Below are positions 54,004 to 62,469 of a stretch of DNA of 64,000 bases, piece by piece. The notes beneath the pieces were generated by a model. That model was not told where the DNA came from, made no database searches, and worked only from the letters and a program-made list of their open reading frames with translations. The stretch is from Mycolicibacterium brisbanense (lineage in GTDB: Bacteria; Actinomycetota; Actinomycetes; Mycobacteriales; Mycobacteriaceae), in the NCBI RefSeq assembly GCF_001570425.1, contig NZ_BCSX01000007.1, positions 163,604 to 227,603 of the forward strand, written 5' to 3'. Made by a program: the position numbers and the translations under genes. The number at the start of each line of letters is the position of its first letter. The stretch's first letter is position 1.

Positions 54004-55662
54004 ATGGGACAAATGACCGACGGCCCGCTGATCGTGCAGTCCGACAAGACGGTGCTGCTGGAGATCGACCACGAACAGGCCGGCGCGGCACGTGCGGCCA
54101 TCGCCCCGTTCGCCGAGCTGGAGCGCGCGCCCGAGCATGTACACACCTACCGCATCACGCCGCTGGCGTTGTGGAACGCCCGCGCGGCCGGCCACGACGC
54201 CGAGCAGGTGGTCGACGCCCTGGTCTCCTTCTCCCGCTACGCCGTGCCGCAGCCGCTGCTGGTCGACATCGTCGACACCATGGCCCGCTACGGCCGCCTG
54301 CAGCTGGTCAAGCATCCGGCGCACGGCTTGACCCTGGTCAGCTTCGACCGGGCCGTGCTCGAAGAAGTGCTGCGCAACAAGAAGATCGCGCCGATGCTGG
54401 GGGCTCGCATCGACGACGACACCGTGATCGTGCACGCGAGTGAGCGCGGCCGGGTCAAGCAGATGCTGCTCAAGATCGGCTGGCCTGCCGAGGACCTGGC
54501 CGGCTACGTCGACGGCGAGGCCCACCCGATCGAACTGGCGCAGGACGGCTGGCAGCTGCGGGACTACCAGGAGATGGCGGCCGACTCGTTCTGGGCCGGC
54601 GGTTCGGGCGTGGTGGTGCTGCCGTGTGGCGCCGGGAAGACGCTCGTCGGGGCGGCGGCGATGGCCAAGGCCGGTGCGACGACGCTGATCCTGGTCACCA
54701 ACACCGTGGCGGGTCGGCAGTGGAAGCGCGAACTGGTCGCCCGCACCTCGCTGACCGAGGACGAGATCGGCGAATACTCCGGGGAGAAAAAGGAGATCCG
54801 CCCCGTCACCATCGCGACCTACCAGGTGATCACCCGACGCACCAAGGGCGAGTACAAGCATCTGGAGCTGTTCGACAGCCGCGACTGGGGGCTGATCATC
54901 TACGACGAGGTGCACCTGCTGCCGGCACCCGTGTTCCGGATGACCGCCGATCTTCAGTCCCGACGCCGGCTGGGGCTGACCGCGACCCTGATCCGTGAGG
55001 ACGGCCGCGAGGGCGACGTGTTCTCGCTGATCGGGCCGAAGCGCTACGACGCACCGTGGAAGGACATCGAGGCCCAGGGGTGGATCGCCCCGGCCGAGTG
55101 CATCGAGGTCCGGGTGACCATGACCGACAACGAGCGGATGATCTACGCGACCTCCGAGCCCGACGAGCGCTACAAGCTCTGTTCGACGGTGCACAGCAAG
55201 ATCGCGGTGGTCCGCTCGATCCTGGAGCGCCACCCCAACGAGCAGACGCTGGTGATCGGCGCCTACCTGGATCAGCTGGAGGAACTCGGGCAGGAACTCG
55301 ACGCCCCGGTGATCCAAGGCTCGACGAAAAACTCCGAACGCGAGGAACTGTTCGACGCGTTCCGCCGCGGCGACATCTCGACGCTGGTCGTCAGCAAGGT
55401 GGCGAACTTCTCCATCGATCTGCCGGAAGCATCTGTGGCCGTTCAGGTTTCGGGCACCTTCGGGTCCCGGCAGGAAGAAGCGCAGCGGCTGGGCCGGCTG
55501 CTGCGGCCCAAACACGACGGCGGCGGCGCGGTGTTCTACTCGGTGGTCTCGCGCGATTCGCTGGATGCGGAGTACGCCGCACACCGGCAGCGGTTCCTCG
55601 CCGAGCAGGGGTATGGCTACATCATCAAAGACGCCGACGACCTGCTGGGCCCGGCGATTTGA
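54004..55662 (+). CDS. XPB-type DNA helicase (ERCC3 homologue, Rv0861c-like)
   Basis: Superfamily 2 3'-5' DNA helicase of 552 residues, the bacterial counterpart of the TFIIH subunit XPB. The order is an N-terminal damage-recognition-like domain, Walker A VLPCGAGKTLVG (about 208-214), DEVH box IIYDEVHLLP (about 301), the XPB RED motif IREDGREGDV (about 331), and helicase C with motif VI QRLGRLLRPKHDG (about 493). The thumb region follows RED. Known mycobacterial XPB unwinds DNA in repair. ATG 54004 or 54013 (MTDGPLIVQS). Confidence 0.95.
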   Translation: MGQMTDGPLIVQSDKTVLLEIDHEQAGAARAAIAPFAELERAPEHVHTYRITPLALWNARAAGHDAEQVVDALVSFSRYAVPQPLLVDIVDTMARYGRLQLVKHPAHGLTLVSFDRAVLEEVLRNKKIAPMLGARIDDDTVIVHASERGRVKQMLLKIGWPAEDLAGYVDGEAHPIELAQDGWQLRDYQEMAADSFWAGGSGVVVLPCGAGKTLVGAAAMAKAGATTLILVTNTVAGRQWKRELVARTSLTEDEIGEYSGEKKEIRPVTIATYQVITRRTKGEYKHLELFDSRDWGLIIYDEVHLLPAPVFRMTADLQSRRRLGLTATLIREDGREGDVFSLIGPKRYDAPWKDIEAQGWIAPAECIEVRVTMTDNERMIYATSEPDERYKLCSTVHSKIAVVRSILERHPNEQTLVIGAYLDQLEELGQELDAPVIQGSTKNSEREELFDAFRRGDISTLVVSKVANFSIDLPEASVAVQVSGTFGSRQEEAQRLGRLLRPKHDGGGAVFYSVVSRDSLDAEYAAHRQRFLAEQGYGYIIKDADDLLGPAI

Positions 55663-55678
55663 CGGTGTCGATGACACC

Positions 55679-56155
55679 GTGCACAAGTTGAGCGACAAGC
55701 AGTGGCGAGTGCGGCGATTCTGTCGCGCCGACTGGGATTGGTACCGCTCATGGTTCGACGATCCCGAGCTCAACCGGCGCTTGGGCCCGCTGGACCATGA
55801 GTGGCTTGAGCACGTGCTGGCCGAAACCGACGGCGCGCAACTGGTCGTCGAGCAGGACGGCACTCCGACGGCAGTCGTGGGATGTGTCTGGGGCGCGCCA
55901 GGATTCGACCATGGGATCACAGACCTTGCCGTCGACCCCGCCCGCCGCCGCGAAGGGCTGGGTGCCGTCGCCGTCGACGCCGCGATCGCCTGGCCCGGCC
56001 ATAGGGCCGGATGCGGCTGGCTGGCCTTCGTCGAAGAAGACAACGCGGCCGCGCACGCGTTCTTCACGTCTCTGGGCTGGAGCTATCTCGGCATCGACGA
56101 TGACCGGATGCACGCGTTTCGGCGCGCGCCCGTCAGCGTCTCCGCACCGTCATGA
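55679..56155 (+). CDS. GNAT family N-acetyltransferase
   Basis: A 158-residue acetyltransferase: WRVRRFCRADWDWYRSWFDD, then TAVVGCVWGAPGFDHGITDL, the acetyl-CoA loop AVDPARRREGLGAVAVDAAI and the final NAAAHAFFTSLGWSYLGID. The substrate is unknown. GTG 55679 is the best start, 16 nt after the helicase stop; earlier codons in the frame belong to the helicase 3' end. It overlaps the convergent P450 gene by 23 nt. Confidence 0.82.
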   Translation: MHKLSDKQWRVRRFCRADWDWYRSWFDDPELNRRLGPLDHEWLEHVLAETDGAQLVVEQDGTPTAVVGCVWGAPGFDHGITDLAVDPARRREGLGAVAVDAAIAWPGHRAGCGWLAFVEEDNAAAHAFFTSLGWSYLGIDDDRMHAFRRAPVSVSAPS

Positions 56156-57656
56156 GCATCTTGCCGTCCGGGCCGCCGGTGAACGTCAGTTCGCGCCGCA
56201 ACCGCTGACCGGGCACCAGGTCGAGTTCGAAGCGCTGCGCCAAGCGGGCAACGATGAGAGTGGCCTCTTGATTGGCGAAACCCGATGCGATGCACATCCT
56301 TTTGCCTGCGCCGAACGGGATGTGGGCGCGCCGCTGCGGGCCGTCGAGATTCTCTTTCAGGAACCGCGACGGGTCGAAGTCGTAGGCGTTCTCCCAGACC
56401 CGCCGGTTGTGGTGCACGCTGTGCATCAGGACGGCAATGCTGGTGCCCGCCTTGATCGGATAGTCCCCCAGCACGTCGTCAGCCTTGGCGGTGCGGGCCA
56501 CCCCCATGATCGGCGGGAACACCCGCATGGCCTCGGCCACCACCGCCTGCGTCCACGGCAGGTCGTCGAGGTCGGCGGCGGTGGGCTCGCGGCCGCCGAG
56601 CACCTCGTCGAGTTCCTGGCCGAGTCGCCGGCGGGCCTGCGGGTGTTGCGACAACAGGAACCACGTCCACGCCAGCGCGGCCGCCGTCGTCTCGAATCCT
56701 GCGCCCAGGAAGGTCAGCACCTCGTCGCGGATCTCCAGATCGCTGTAGCGGTAACCCGTTTCGGGATCTTCGGCGGACATCAACAGGGCCAGCAGGTTGT
56801 CGGTGCCGGCGATCTTGCCGCTGCGGTGATCCGCGATCATCTCGTCGATGAACCGTTCGATGCGGCCGAGCCCGCGTCGTGCCCGCGGCGCGATCACCCA
56901 TGCACCGCGCCGCAGCTCGTTGATGGCCATGCGGGGTGCACGCGCCGCCAGCCACCGCGGGCCGCGCTTGGACAACTGATCGGCGCGCCACCGCAGCGGC
57001 CGGGCCACGCCGAGCAGGAATCCGTAGCCGAAAAGGGTTAGCAGGCGCGCGAAATCGGTGCGCATCTGCTCGGCGAGGCGACCGTCGAGTTCGATGCCGA
57101 ACATGGTGCGGGCGATGATGTCCAGCGTCACGTAATTCATCTCGGCGGCGATGTCGACGGGCCCGCCGTGCCGCTCCCACCGGTCGGCTGCCGCGCTCGC
57201 GGCGGCCACCATCTGCGGCGCGAAGGAATCCACGTGACGTTTGGCGAAGATCGGCTGAACCAGCCGCCGATTACGTTGCCACAGTTCGTCGTTGAGGTCG
57301 GTCACCAGGCCTCGGCCGAACGCGACCGCAAGCAGGTCGTACTCGGCGTTCTTGGTGTAGTTGTCCTGGTTGGTCACGAGGATGTGGCGGGCGATGTCGG
57401 GGTTGCGCACCACGACGAACTTCGCCAGCGGGGCACGGGCGACGACGATGTCGTCCTGTCCGGGAAGTTCTGTCGCGTACTCATAGATGGTGTGCCGGTA
57501 GCCGGCGCGGATGGCCTTGAGCGCCAACCACCATGACGCGAGATATCCGATGTCGGTGTGCTGCCAGCGAATCGGGGTCGGGGCCCATCGCGGGGGATGC
57601 AGGGTGTCATGGACCGGACAGGTGCGGACGGCGTCCTTCGTGGCGGGCTGGGACAT
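56133..57656 (-). CDS. Cytochrome P450
   Basis: Heme monooxygenase of 507 residues, longer than most bacterial P450s and closer to the CYP4/CYP102-like E-class shape. The I-helix is TFLGAGFETTAAALAWTWF, ExxR is VVAEAMRVFPP, and the heme loop is IPFGAGKRMCIASGFANQEA with the axial Cys. There is no reductase domain, so it needs ferredoxin partners. ATG 57656 follows gggaggtggccag; an in-frame start at 57680 is possible. Operator-like palindromes lie 47-70 nt upstream. The subfamily cannot be assigned by eye. Confidence 0.92.
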   Translation of the reverse strand: MSQPATKDAVRTCPVHDTLHPPRWAPTPIRWQHTDIGYLASWWLALKAIRAGYRHTIYEYATELPGQDDIVVARAPLAKFVVVRNPDIARHILVTNQDNYTKNAEYDLLAVAFGRGLVTDLNDELWQRNRRLVQPIFAKRHVDSFAPQMVAAASAAADRWERHGGPVDIAAEMNYVTLDIIARTMFGIELDGRLAEQMRTDFARLLTLFGYGFLLGVARPLRWRADQLSKRGPRWLAARAPRMAINELRRGAWVIAPRARRGLGRIERFIDEMIADHRSGKIAGTDNLLALLMSAEDPETGYRYSDLEIRDEVLTFLGAGFETTAAALAWTWFLLSQHPQARRRLGQELDEVLGGREPTAADLDDLPWTQAVVAEAMRVFPPIMGVARTAKADDVLGDYPIKAGTSIAVLMHSVHHNRRVWENAYDFDPSRFLKENLDGPQRRAHIPFGAGKRMCIASGFANQEATLIVARLAQRFELDLVPGQRLRRELTFTGGPDGKMLMTVRRR

Positions 57657-57702
57657 CTGGCCACCTCCCGGTCGGAGCATCGTGCACCCAAGGTCGGACT
57701 CT

Positions 57703-57726
57703 CGGTATACAGTACCGACGGTACCG
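57703..57726. promoter_or_regulatory. Tandem palindromes upstream of the P450 gene
   Basis: CGGTA-TACAG-TACCG (57703-57717) followed by CGGTACCG (57719-57726), sharing the half-site CGGTA. On the minus strand a promoter -10-like TATACC overlaps the first palindrome. It looks like a TetR-family operator. Confidence 0.5.
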
Positions 57727-57744
57727 GGTTTTGACCAGGTAGCG

Positions 57745-58089
57745 CTACGCGTGCGGCCCCACCGCCTTGACCACCGTCAACAGCACGACGGAGTCTTGCA
57801 GCGCACGCAGGCTGTGCCTACTGCGCGGGACCACGATGTGATCGCCGGGAGATCCTTCCCAGCTGGCTTCCGAATTCCCCAACGACACCCTGCCCTCGAT
57901 CACCTGCAGGGTGGCCTCGCCCGGGCTCTCGTGCTCGTCGAGCGCGCTGCCGGCCGTAAGCGCGATGAGGGTCTGCCGCAGCGCGTGTTCATGCCCGCCG
58001 TAGACGGTGTGTGCGCTCCGGCCGCTGCTGGACGACCGGGCAGTGGTCAGCTGCTGACGAGCAAGGGCAGTGAGCGAGATCTTCTCCAT
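57745..58089 (-). CDS. Cupin domain protein
   Basis: A 114-residue single-domain cupin: RQTLIALTAGSALDEHESPG (metal His/Glu), then ATLQVIEGRVSLGN, then GSPGDHIVVPRSRHSLRALQ (metal His). The ligand is unknown. ATG 58089; about 90 nt upstream of the P450 in the same direction, although palindromes between them suggest separate control. Confidence 0.85.
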   Translation of the reverse strand: MEKISLTALARQQLTTARSSSSGRSAHTVYGGHEHALRQTLIALTAGSALDEHESPGEATLQVIEGRVSLGNSEASWEGSPGDHIVVPRSRHSLRALQDSVVLLTVVKAVGPHA

Positions 58090-58236
58090 AACCGGATCGT
58101 GCCACTCGGGTTCGACGTATTCCGGCGGTCGGCCCGGAACAGTGCAAGAAACGTCGAAATCGTGACCGATAACGGTGTCCGCCGGCCGGCCGGCAAATCG
58201 CGCGGTGCGCGACCACGGGGCGGCCGCGGATTCCGA

Positions 58237-58566
58237 TCAGGCCGAGCGGATCTCGTTTCCGGGGAACCTGCCCCGCAACGCGGCGAGCATGCGCTCGACC
58301 TCGGCAACGCGGGCGTGCACGCGAAGGACGGCCTCAGGCAGCCGGCTGGGGGCCGCGGTATGCCGCCCCGACCGATCGCGCCAGGCACGTTCGGCGAGGG
58401 CCGCGAGCGCATGAAGCTCCGCGATCTCAGCCTGCATCATCTCTTCGAACAGGCGCGATTGCGCCACATCGGCAGGGTGGGGAGGCCTGGACCACGTGTC
58501 GACATGTGGCGCCCGGGACGGCACCTCATTCGCCTTGGACTCGCGTCGCTGTGACAGCACGGACAT
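58237..58566 (-). CDS. Hypothetical helical protein, 109 aa
   Basis: I do not recognise a family. The protein has a charged N-terminus (MSVLSQRRESKANEVPSRAP), then helices rich in Ala, Glu and Arg (FEEMMQAEIAELHALAALAE; AVLRVHARVAEVERMLAALR) that should form a coiled-coil hairpin. No signal or membrane segment. ATG 58566; TTG 58578 is an alternative. It precedes the cupin gene on the same strand. Confidence 0.55.
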   Translation of the reverse strand: MSVLSQRRESKANEVPSRAPHVDTWSRPPHPADVAQSRLFEEMMQAEIAELHALAALAERAWRDRSGRHTAAPSRLPEAVLRVHARVAEVERMLAALRGRFPGNEIRSA

Positions 58567-58781
58567 ATAGTGTCGCAAGTTGCTTCCCTCAGCGACTCCA
58601 CAGGTTCATCGCGTATTCACGTTTTCGCCATCTTCTGGCACCGGCGATGTCCACCAGCAAAGACTCGCCGCCGGCCGACGCGCCGCCACATTGTTGGGAT
58701 CGGTAGTCCGGCGACGCGCGTGTACTTACGCCATCGCGACGCCGACGAGATGGCGCCGCACGACACGCGAGGAATACAGAC
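58567..58781. other. Divergent intergenic region
   Basis: About 215 nt between the helical protein and the small membrane protein. It presumably holds both promoters (catatagtgt near 58566 is the only AT-rich box seen); no gene is supported. Confidence 0.35.
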
Positions 58782-59060
58782 ATGAAGATCGTGCCCACCA
58801 ACATCGAGCAACAGATCAGCCGCGTCGATCGTCAGCGCAGCCTGCTCATCGGGATCAGCTGTGGCCTGCTGGCGTTCTGGTCGATCTACCGGGTCATCTG
58901 GTCGATCTACCTCGCACTGGCCTATGACTTCTTGTTCGGATCGCTGATCTTTCCGATCGTCCTGTGGGGCGTGATCGGCGCCGCCGCGGCGATCGCGGCC
59001 ACCGCATTCCTGACCCACTACGCCAAGGGCAGCGCGACCGATCACACGGACCAGCGATGA
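58782..59060 (+). CDS. Small two-helix membrane protein
   Basis: A 92-residue protein with two hydrophobic segments (about 21-48 and 53-79: LLIGISCGLLAFWSIYRVIW; IFPIVLWGVIGAAAAIAATA) and a charged tail. No family is recognised beyond a 2TM layout. ATG 58782. Its stop overlaps the start of the secreted protein gene by ATGA, so the two are coupled. Confidence 0.7.
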   Translation: MKIVPTNIEQQISRVDRQRSLLIGISCGLLAFWSIYRVIWSIYLALAYDFLFGSLIFPIVLWGVIGAAAAIAATAFLTHYAKGSATDHTDQR

Positions 59061-59425
59061 GCTTGAAGCGCACCGTCGCCGGCGCGTTGTTGTCGGGGGT
59101 CGTGACGATCGTCGGCGTGGGGCTCACGACTGGCGTGGCCCACGCCAACGGCGGTCCGTACACGTGGTGCCCGGGCCAGTCGATGGAGGACCCGAGCGGA
59201 CCGAACAGGTATGGCAATCAATATGTTTGGGACATGAGCCGGTGCCACACCTGGTACCGGGTGTCGTACGGGTTCGGCAACGTTCCCCGTGACATCAACG
59301 GGCAGCAAACCCTGCAGGGCTCGAGTGCGTGGGACGGGGACGACCCACCTGTGCCGGAACCGGTGAACTGCGGCCTGTTCTGGTGCCCGATCCCACCGCA
59401 CCCGGATCCGAATTTCCACGGTTGA
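59057..59425 (+). CDS. Small secreted protein
   Basis: A 122-residue exported protein. Signal peptide LKRTVAGALLSGVVTIVGVG ends near VAHA|NGG. The mature part is rich in Trp, Tyr, Pro and Gly with four Cys (YTWCPGQ, MSRCHTWYRVS, NCGLFWCPIPPHP), consistent with disulfides outside the membrane. It resembles small mycobacterial exported proteins of unknown role. ATG 59057 lies within the stop of the preceding gene. Confidence 0.75.
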   Translation: MSLKRTVAGALLSGVVTIVGVGLTTGVAHANGGPYTWCPGQSMEDPSGPNRYGNQYVWDMSRCHTWYRVSYGFGNVPRDINGQQTLQGSSAWDGDDPPVPEPVNCGLFWCPIPPHPDPNFHG

Positions 59426-59432
59426 CGAGCGG

Positions 59433-60236
59433 CTACCTGCTGCGAAGCGCGTCCAGCGCGGCGGCCGAATCGCTCCCCGGCTCGGCGCGGAAGATGATCA
59501 GATGCTGGCCACCTGAGTGCGGCACGTGCAACCGGTTGCGTTGCAGGTACAGCTCGCCGACCCTGGGATGCCGCACGTGGGTGATACCGGGCCGATAGCC
59601 GACGTCGGCCCGCGCCCACAGTTCCCGGAAACGTTCGCTCGCCGAGGACAATTCGTCGATCATCCGGCGTAGCCGAGGATCGTCGGGCGTGCTTCCCGCG
59701 ACTTCGCGCAACCCGCTCACGGCGATGTCGGTGGCCTCGTCCCAGTCGACGAAGAACTCCTTGGCCGCCGGATCCAGCAGCCGCCACCGCAGGAAGTTCT
59801 CACCCGGGCGGAACGCCGGGGCCAGCGCCTGCGCGATGGCGTTGGCCGCCAGCACATCCTGATACCTGTTGGCCACGATGGCAGGCATCGGGAACTGGTC
59901 GATCAGTTCATCGAGGCCGTCGGCCACTTCTTCGAGATCGCCTTGTTCCCAACGGGTTCCGGTCTGCCCCGCCAACTGGTGCAGGTACTCGGTGCCCTTG
60001 ATGTCCAGCTGCAGCGCCCGGGCCAGGGCGTCGAGCACCTGCGCGGACGGATTCTTGTCCCGGCCCTGCTCCAGCCGCAGGTAGTAGTCGGAGCTGATCC
60101 CGGCCAGCAGCGCCAGCTCCTCGCGGCGCAGTCCGGCGACCCGTCGCCGGGAGCCGGCGACCAGGCCGACGTCGTCGGGACGGACCTGCTCGCGCCGCGA
60201 CCGCAGGTATTCCCCGAGCGCGTTCCCCTTCGCCAC
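59433..60236 (-). CDS. XRE family regulator with MmyB-like ligand domain
   Basis: A 267-residue regulator. The N-terminal helix-turn-helix is VAGLRREELALLAGISSDYY, then LRLEQGRDKNPSAQVLDALA. The C-terminal MmyB-like domain has MPAIVANRYQDVLAANAIAQ, FVDWDEATDIAVSGLREVAG and the end QHLIIFRAEPGSDSAAALDA; this family often controls adjacent dehydrogenase or hydrolase genes. GTG 60236 is 1 nt from the stop of the upstream secreted-protein gene. The catabolic operon starting at 60701 runs the other way and may be a target. Confidence 0.9.
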   Translation of the reverse strand: MAKGNALGEYLRSRREQVRPDDVGLVAGSRRRVAGLRREELALLAGISSDYYLRLEQGRDKNPSAQVLDALARALQLDIKGTEYLHQLAGQTGTRWEQGDLEEVADGLDELIDQFPMPAIVANRYQDVLAANAIAQALAPAFRPGENFLRWRLLDPAAKEFFVDWDEATDIAVSGLREVAGSTPDDPRLRRMIDELSSASERFRELWARADVGYRPGITHVRHPRVGELYLQRNRLHVPHSGGQHLIIFRAEPGSDSAAALDALRSR

Positions 60237-60237
60237 G

Positions 60238-60531
60238 TCAGTCGTCGATATGCGTCGGCGGATCGGTGAATGCGAAGTCGAATGGATAGTCGTGGCCGGG
60301 GCCCATCACGTCGCAACGCTTGACCGGCACCAGGTGGGAACTCAGGCCGCTGGGCACGTAGTTGTACACCGCGGTGCACCGTTGCCAGGTGCCGTCCGGC
60401 TGGATTGGCCCGTCGCACTTGCTGATGACGGGTCCGCCGTAGAGACAGCCGGCGCTGGCCGGCGGCGCCGAGACGATCAGACCTGCAGCCGTCAGCGCGA
60501 CGGCCAGTGCACCGAAGATGCAGAGCTTCAT
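60238..60531 (-). CDS. Small secreted CDGP-domain protein
   Basis: A 97-residue exported protein. Signal peptide LCIFGALAVALTAAGLIVSA ends PASA|GCLYG; the mature part holds the motif SKCDGPIQPDGTWQRC and a third/fourth Cys pair, matching small mycobacterial CDGP proteins of unknown function. ATG 60531 is preferred over an in-frame start 18 nt upstream. It is directly upstream of the XRE gene and probably on the same transcript. Confidence 0.75.
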   Translation of the reverse strand: MKLCIFGALAVALTAAGLIVSAPPASAGCLYGGPVISKCDGPIQPDGTWQRCTAVYNYVPSGLSSHLVPVKRCDVMGPGHDYPFDFAFTDPPTHIDD

Positions 60532-60700
60532 GGGTTCTCCCATCACCACCGAATGACGCTACCGCAGCGCACCCATGTGGCGAGCCGCGACCGCGAAAGC
60601 CTGGAGAACAGATATGCCGAGTTCGGCCGATCCTGTCCCCGCCAATACCAGGATCAGCGCGGCGTTCCCACCGCTGCTTCGGGAGGCCGACCGTAGAGGC

Positions 60701-61606
60701 ATGGTTGAACGACACGACATCGAGTTCCCCGCCCAAGACGGAGTGCGGCTGCGGGGCTGGTTGTTCCAGCCCGACGGTGCCGGCCCGCATCCGGCGATCA
60801 CCATGGCGCACGGTTTCGCCGGGGTGAAGGAGCATGGCCTGGAGCGGTTCGCCCGGCTTTTCGCCGACGCCGGGTTCGTGGTCCTGGTGCACGATCACCG
60901 GGGCTTCGGCGCCAGCGACGGCTCGCCGCGGTTCGACGTCGAGCCGTGGGCGCAGATCGCCGACTGGCGCCGCGCGATCTCGTTCCTGGAGAGTCACCCG
61001 CACGTCGATGCCGACCGGATCGGGCTGTGGGGTAGCAGCTATGCGGGCGGACACGCGATCGTGTTGGGCGCCACCGACCGCCGGTTGCGCGCGGTGGTCG
61101 CTCAGGTGCCGACCATCAGCGGCTACCAGCAGAGTCTGCGGCGCGTGGCCCCGGACCAGGTGGCGGCCCTGGAGGCCGCGTTCGCCGCCGACGAGCGGGC
61201 TCAGTTCCGCGGCGAGCCACCGGCCACGCAGGCGGTGGTGAGCAGCGATCCAGCGGTGCCGGCCGCCTACCGCTCCCCGGACGCCGTCGCGTTCTACACC
61301 CAACCCGCACCGGAAGGTGCGTGGCAGAACACCATGACGGTGCGCTCGTCGCGCGCGGCCCGCATGTACGAGCCGGGCATCTGGATCGACCGGGTGTCCC
61401 CCACCCCGTTGTTGATGATCGTCAGCCTCCACGACACCGTCACGGTCACCGATCTGGCACTGAGCGCCTACGAGCGCGCGCTGGAACCCAAGCAACTGGT
61501 GACGGTCAACGGCGGGCATTTCGACCCGTACCTCGGCCAGTTCGACATCGCCGGGGGCGCCGCGCGGGACTGGTTCATCAAGCACCTCACCAAAACCGAA
61601 CTGTAA
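60701..61606 (+). CDS. Alpha/beta hydrolase (dienelactone-hydrolase-like)
   Basis: A 301-residue hydrolase. It has GVRLRGWLFQPDGAGPHPAI, TMAHGFAGVKEHGLERFAR, VLVHDHRGFGASDGSPRFDV, nucleophile elbow RIGLWGSSYAGGHAIVLGAT (Ser), and a late HFDPY with likely His (TVNGGHFDPYL). ATG 60701 is chosen; ATG 60614 has a better-spaced ribosome site (ggag) but adds 29 residues including a rare AGA codon. First gene of an apparent four-gene operon. Confidence 0.85.
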   Translation: MVERHDIEFPAQDGVRLRGWLFQPDGAGPHPAITMAHGFAGVKEHGLERFARLFADAGFVVLVHDHRGFGASDGSPRFDVEPWAQIADWRRAISFLESHPHVDADRIGLWGSSYAGGHAIVLGATDRRLRAVVAQVPTISGYQQSLRRVAPDQVAALEAAFAADERAQFRGEPPATQAVVSSDPAVPAAYRSPDAVAFYTQPAPEGAWQNTMTVRSSRAARMYEPGIWIDRVSPTPLLMIVSLHDTVTVTDLALSAYERALEPKQLVTVNGGHFDPYLGQFDIAGGAARDWFIKHLTKTEL

Positions 61607-61617
61607 AGGGAAACATC

Positions 61618-62457
61618 ATGCCCAAACTGCGCTACGAGGTGATGGTCCACGACGGCCTGCGCCGCAACCGCGAACAGCGGCTGCCCGACGGAAGCCCGAT
61701 CGTGTCCTCACCCGTGTCATCCACGCTGATCCTCGGTGACCGTGACGCCGCACTGGTCGACCCGCCTTTCACTTACGACCAGGTGCAGCGCGTCGGCGAC
61801 TGGATCGAAAACACCGGCCGCACACTCACATACATCTACGCCACCCACGGCCACGGTGATCACTGGTTCGGCACCGACCAACTGCTGCAACGATTCCCGG
61901 GCGCAGTTGCCTACGCCACCGAAGGCACCATCGCGAAGATGCACGAGCAGGCCGTCGAAGGCCGCGCCCAGATGTGGGACGTCGACTTCCCCGGCCAGAT
62001 CCCTCCGAGTCCCGTTGTCTACCAACTCATTCCCGAAGATGGGTTGGTGCTGGACGGAGAACGGCTGGTCGCCGTCGAGGTCGGCCACACCGACACCGAC
62101 GACACCACCGTGTTGCACGTGCCATCGATCGGGTTGGTGGTCGCCGGCGACGTCGCCTACAACGGCGTGCACCAGTACCTCCTGGAAAGCGCTGACGGCG
62201 GGATCAAGTCCTGGCTGCAGGCACTCAACAAGGTCGCCGCACTGCAGCCCCGTGCGGTCGTGGCCGGGCACAAGAACAAGGACCTCCCCGACGATCCGGC
62301 GATCCTCACCGAGACCCGCGACTACCTCCTCGACGCGCAGCGGCTGTTGGCGGGAAAGCCAAGTCCCCGCGAGTTTTTCGACTACATGATCCAGCTCTAC
62401 CCCGACCGGCTCAACGTCGGCCCGGTCTGGTACAGCGCCGTGGCGCTGCTGTCTTGA
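61618..62457 (+). CDS. MBL-fold metallohydrolase
   Basis: A 279-residue metallo-beta-lactamase-fold enzyme. The metal motif is YIYATHGHGDHWFGTDQLL (HxHxDH), with further ligands in VEVGHTDTDDTT (His) and LVVAGDVAYNGVHQYL (Asp) and VVAGHKNKDLPD (His). The substrate is unknown. ATG 61618 follows aaagggaaacatc, 11 nt after the hydrolase stop. Confidence 0.9.
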   Translation: MPKLRYEVMVHDGLRRNREQRLPDGSPIVSSPVSSTLILGDRDAALVDPPFTYDQVQRVGDWIENTGRTLTYIYATHGHGDHWFGTDQLLQRFPGAVAYATEGTIAKMHEQAVEGRAQMWDVDFPGQIPPSPVVYQLIPEDGLVLDGERLVAVEVGHTDTDDTTVLHVPSIGLVVAGDVAYNGVHQYLLESADGGIKSWLQALNKVAALQPRAVVAGHKNKDLPDDPAILTETRDYLLDAQRLLAGKPSPREFFDYMIQLYPDRLNVGPVWYSAVALLS

Positions 62458-62469
62458 AAGGAACGTGAA

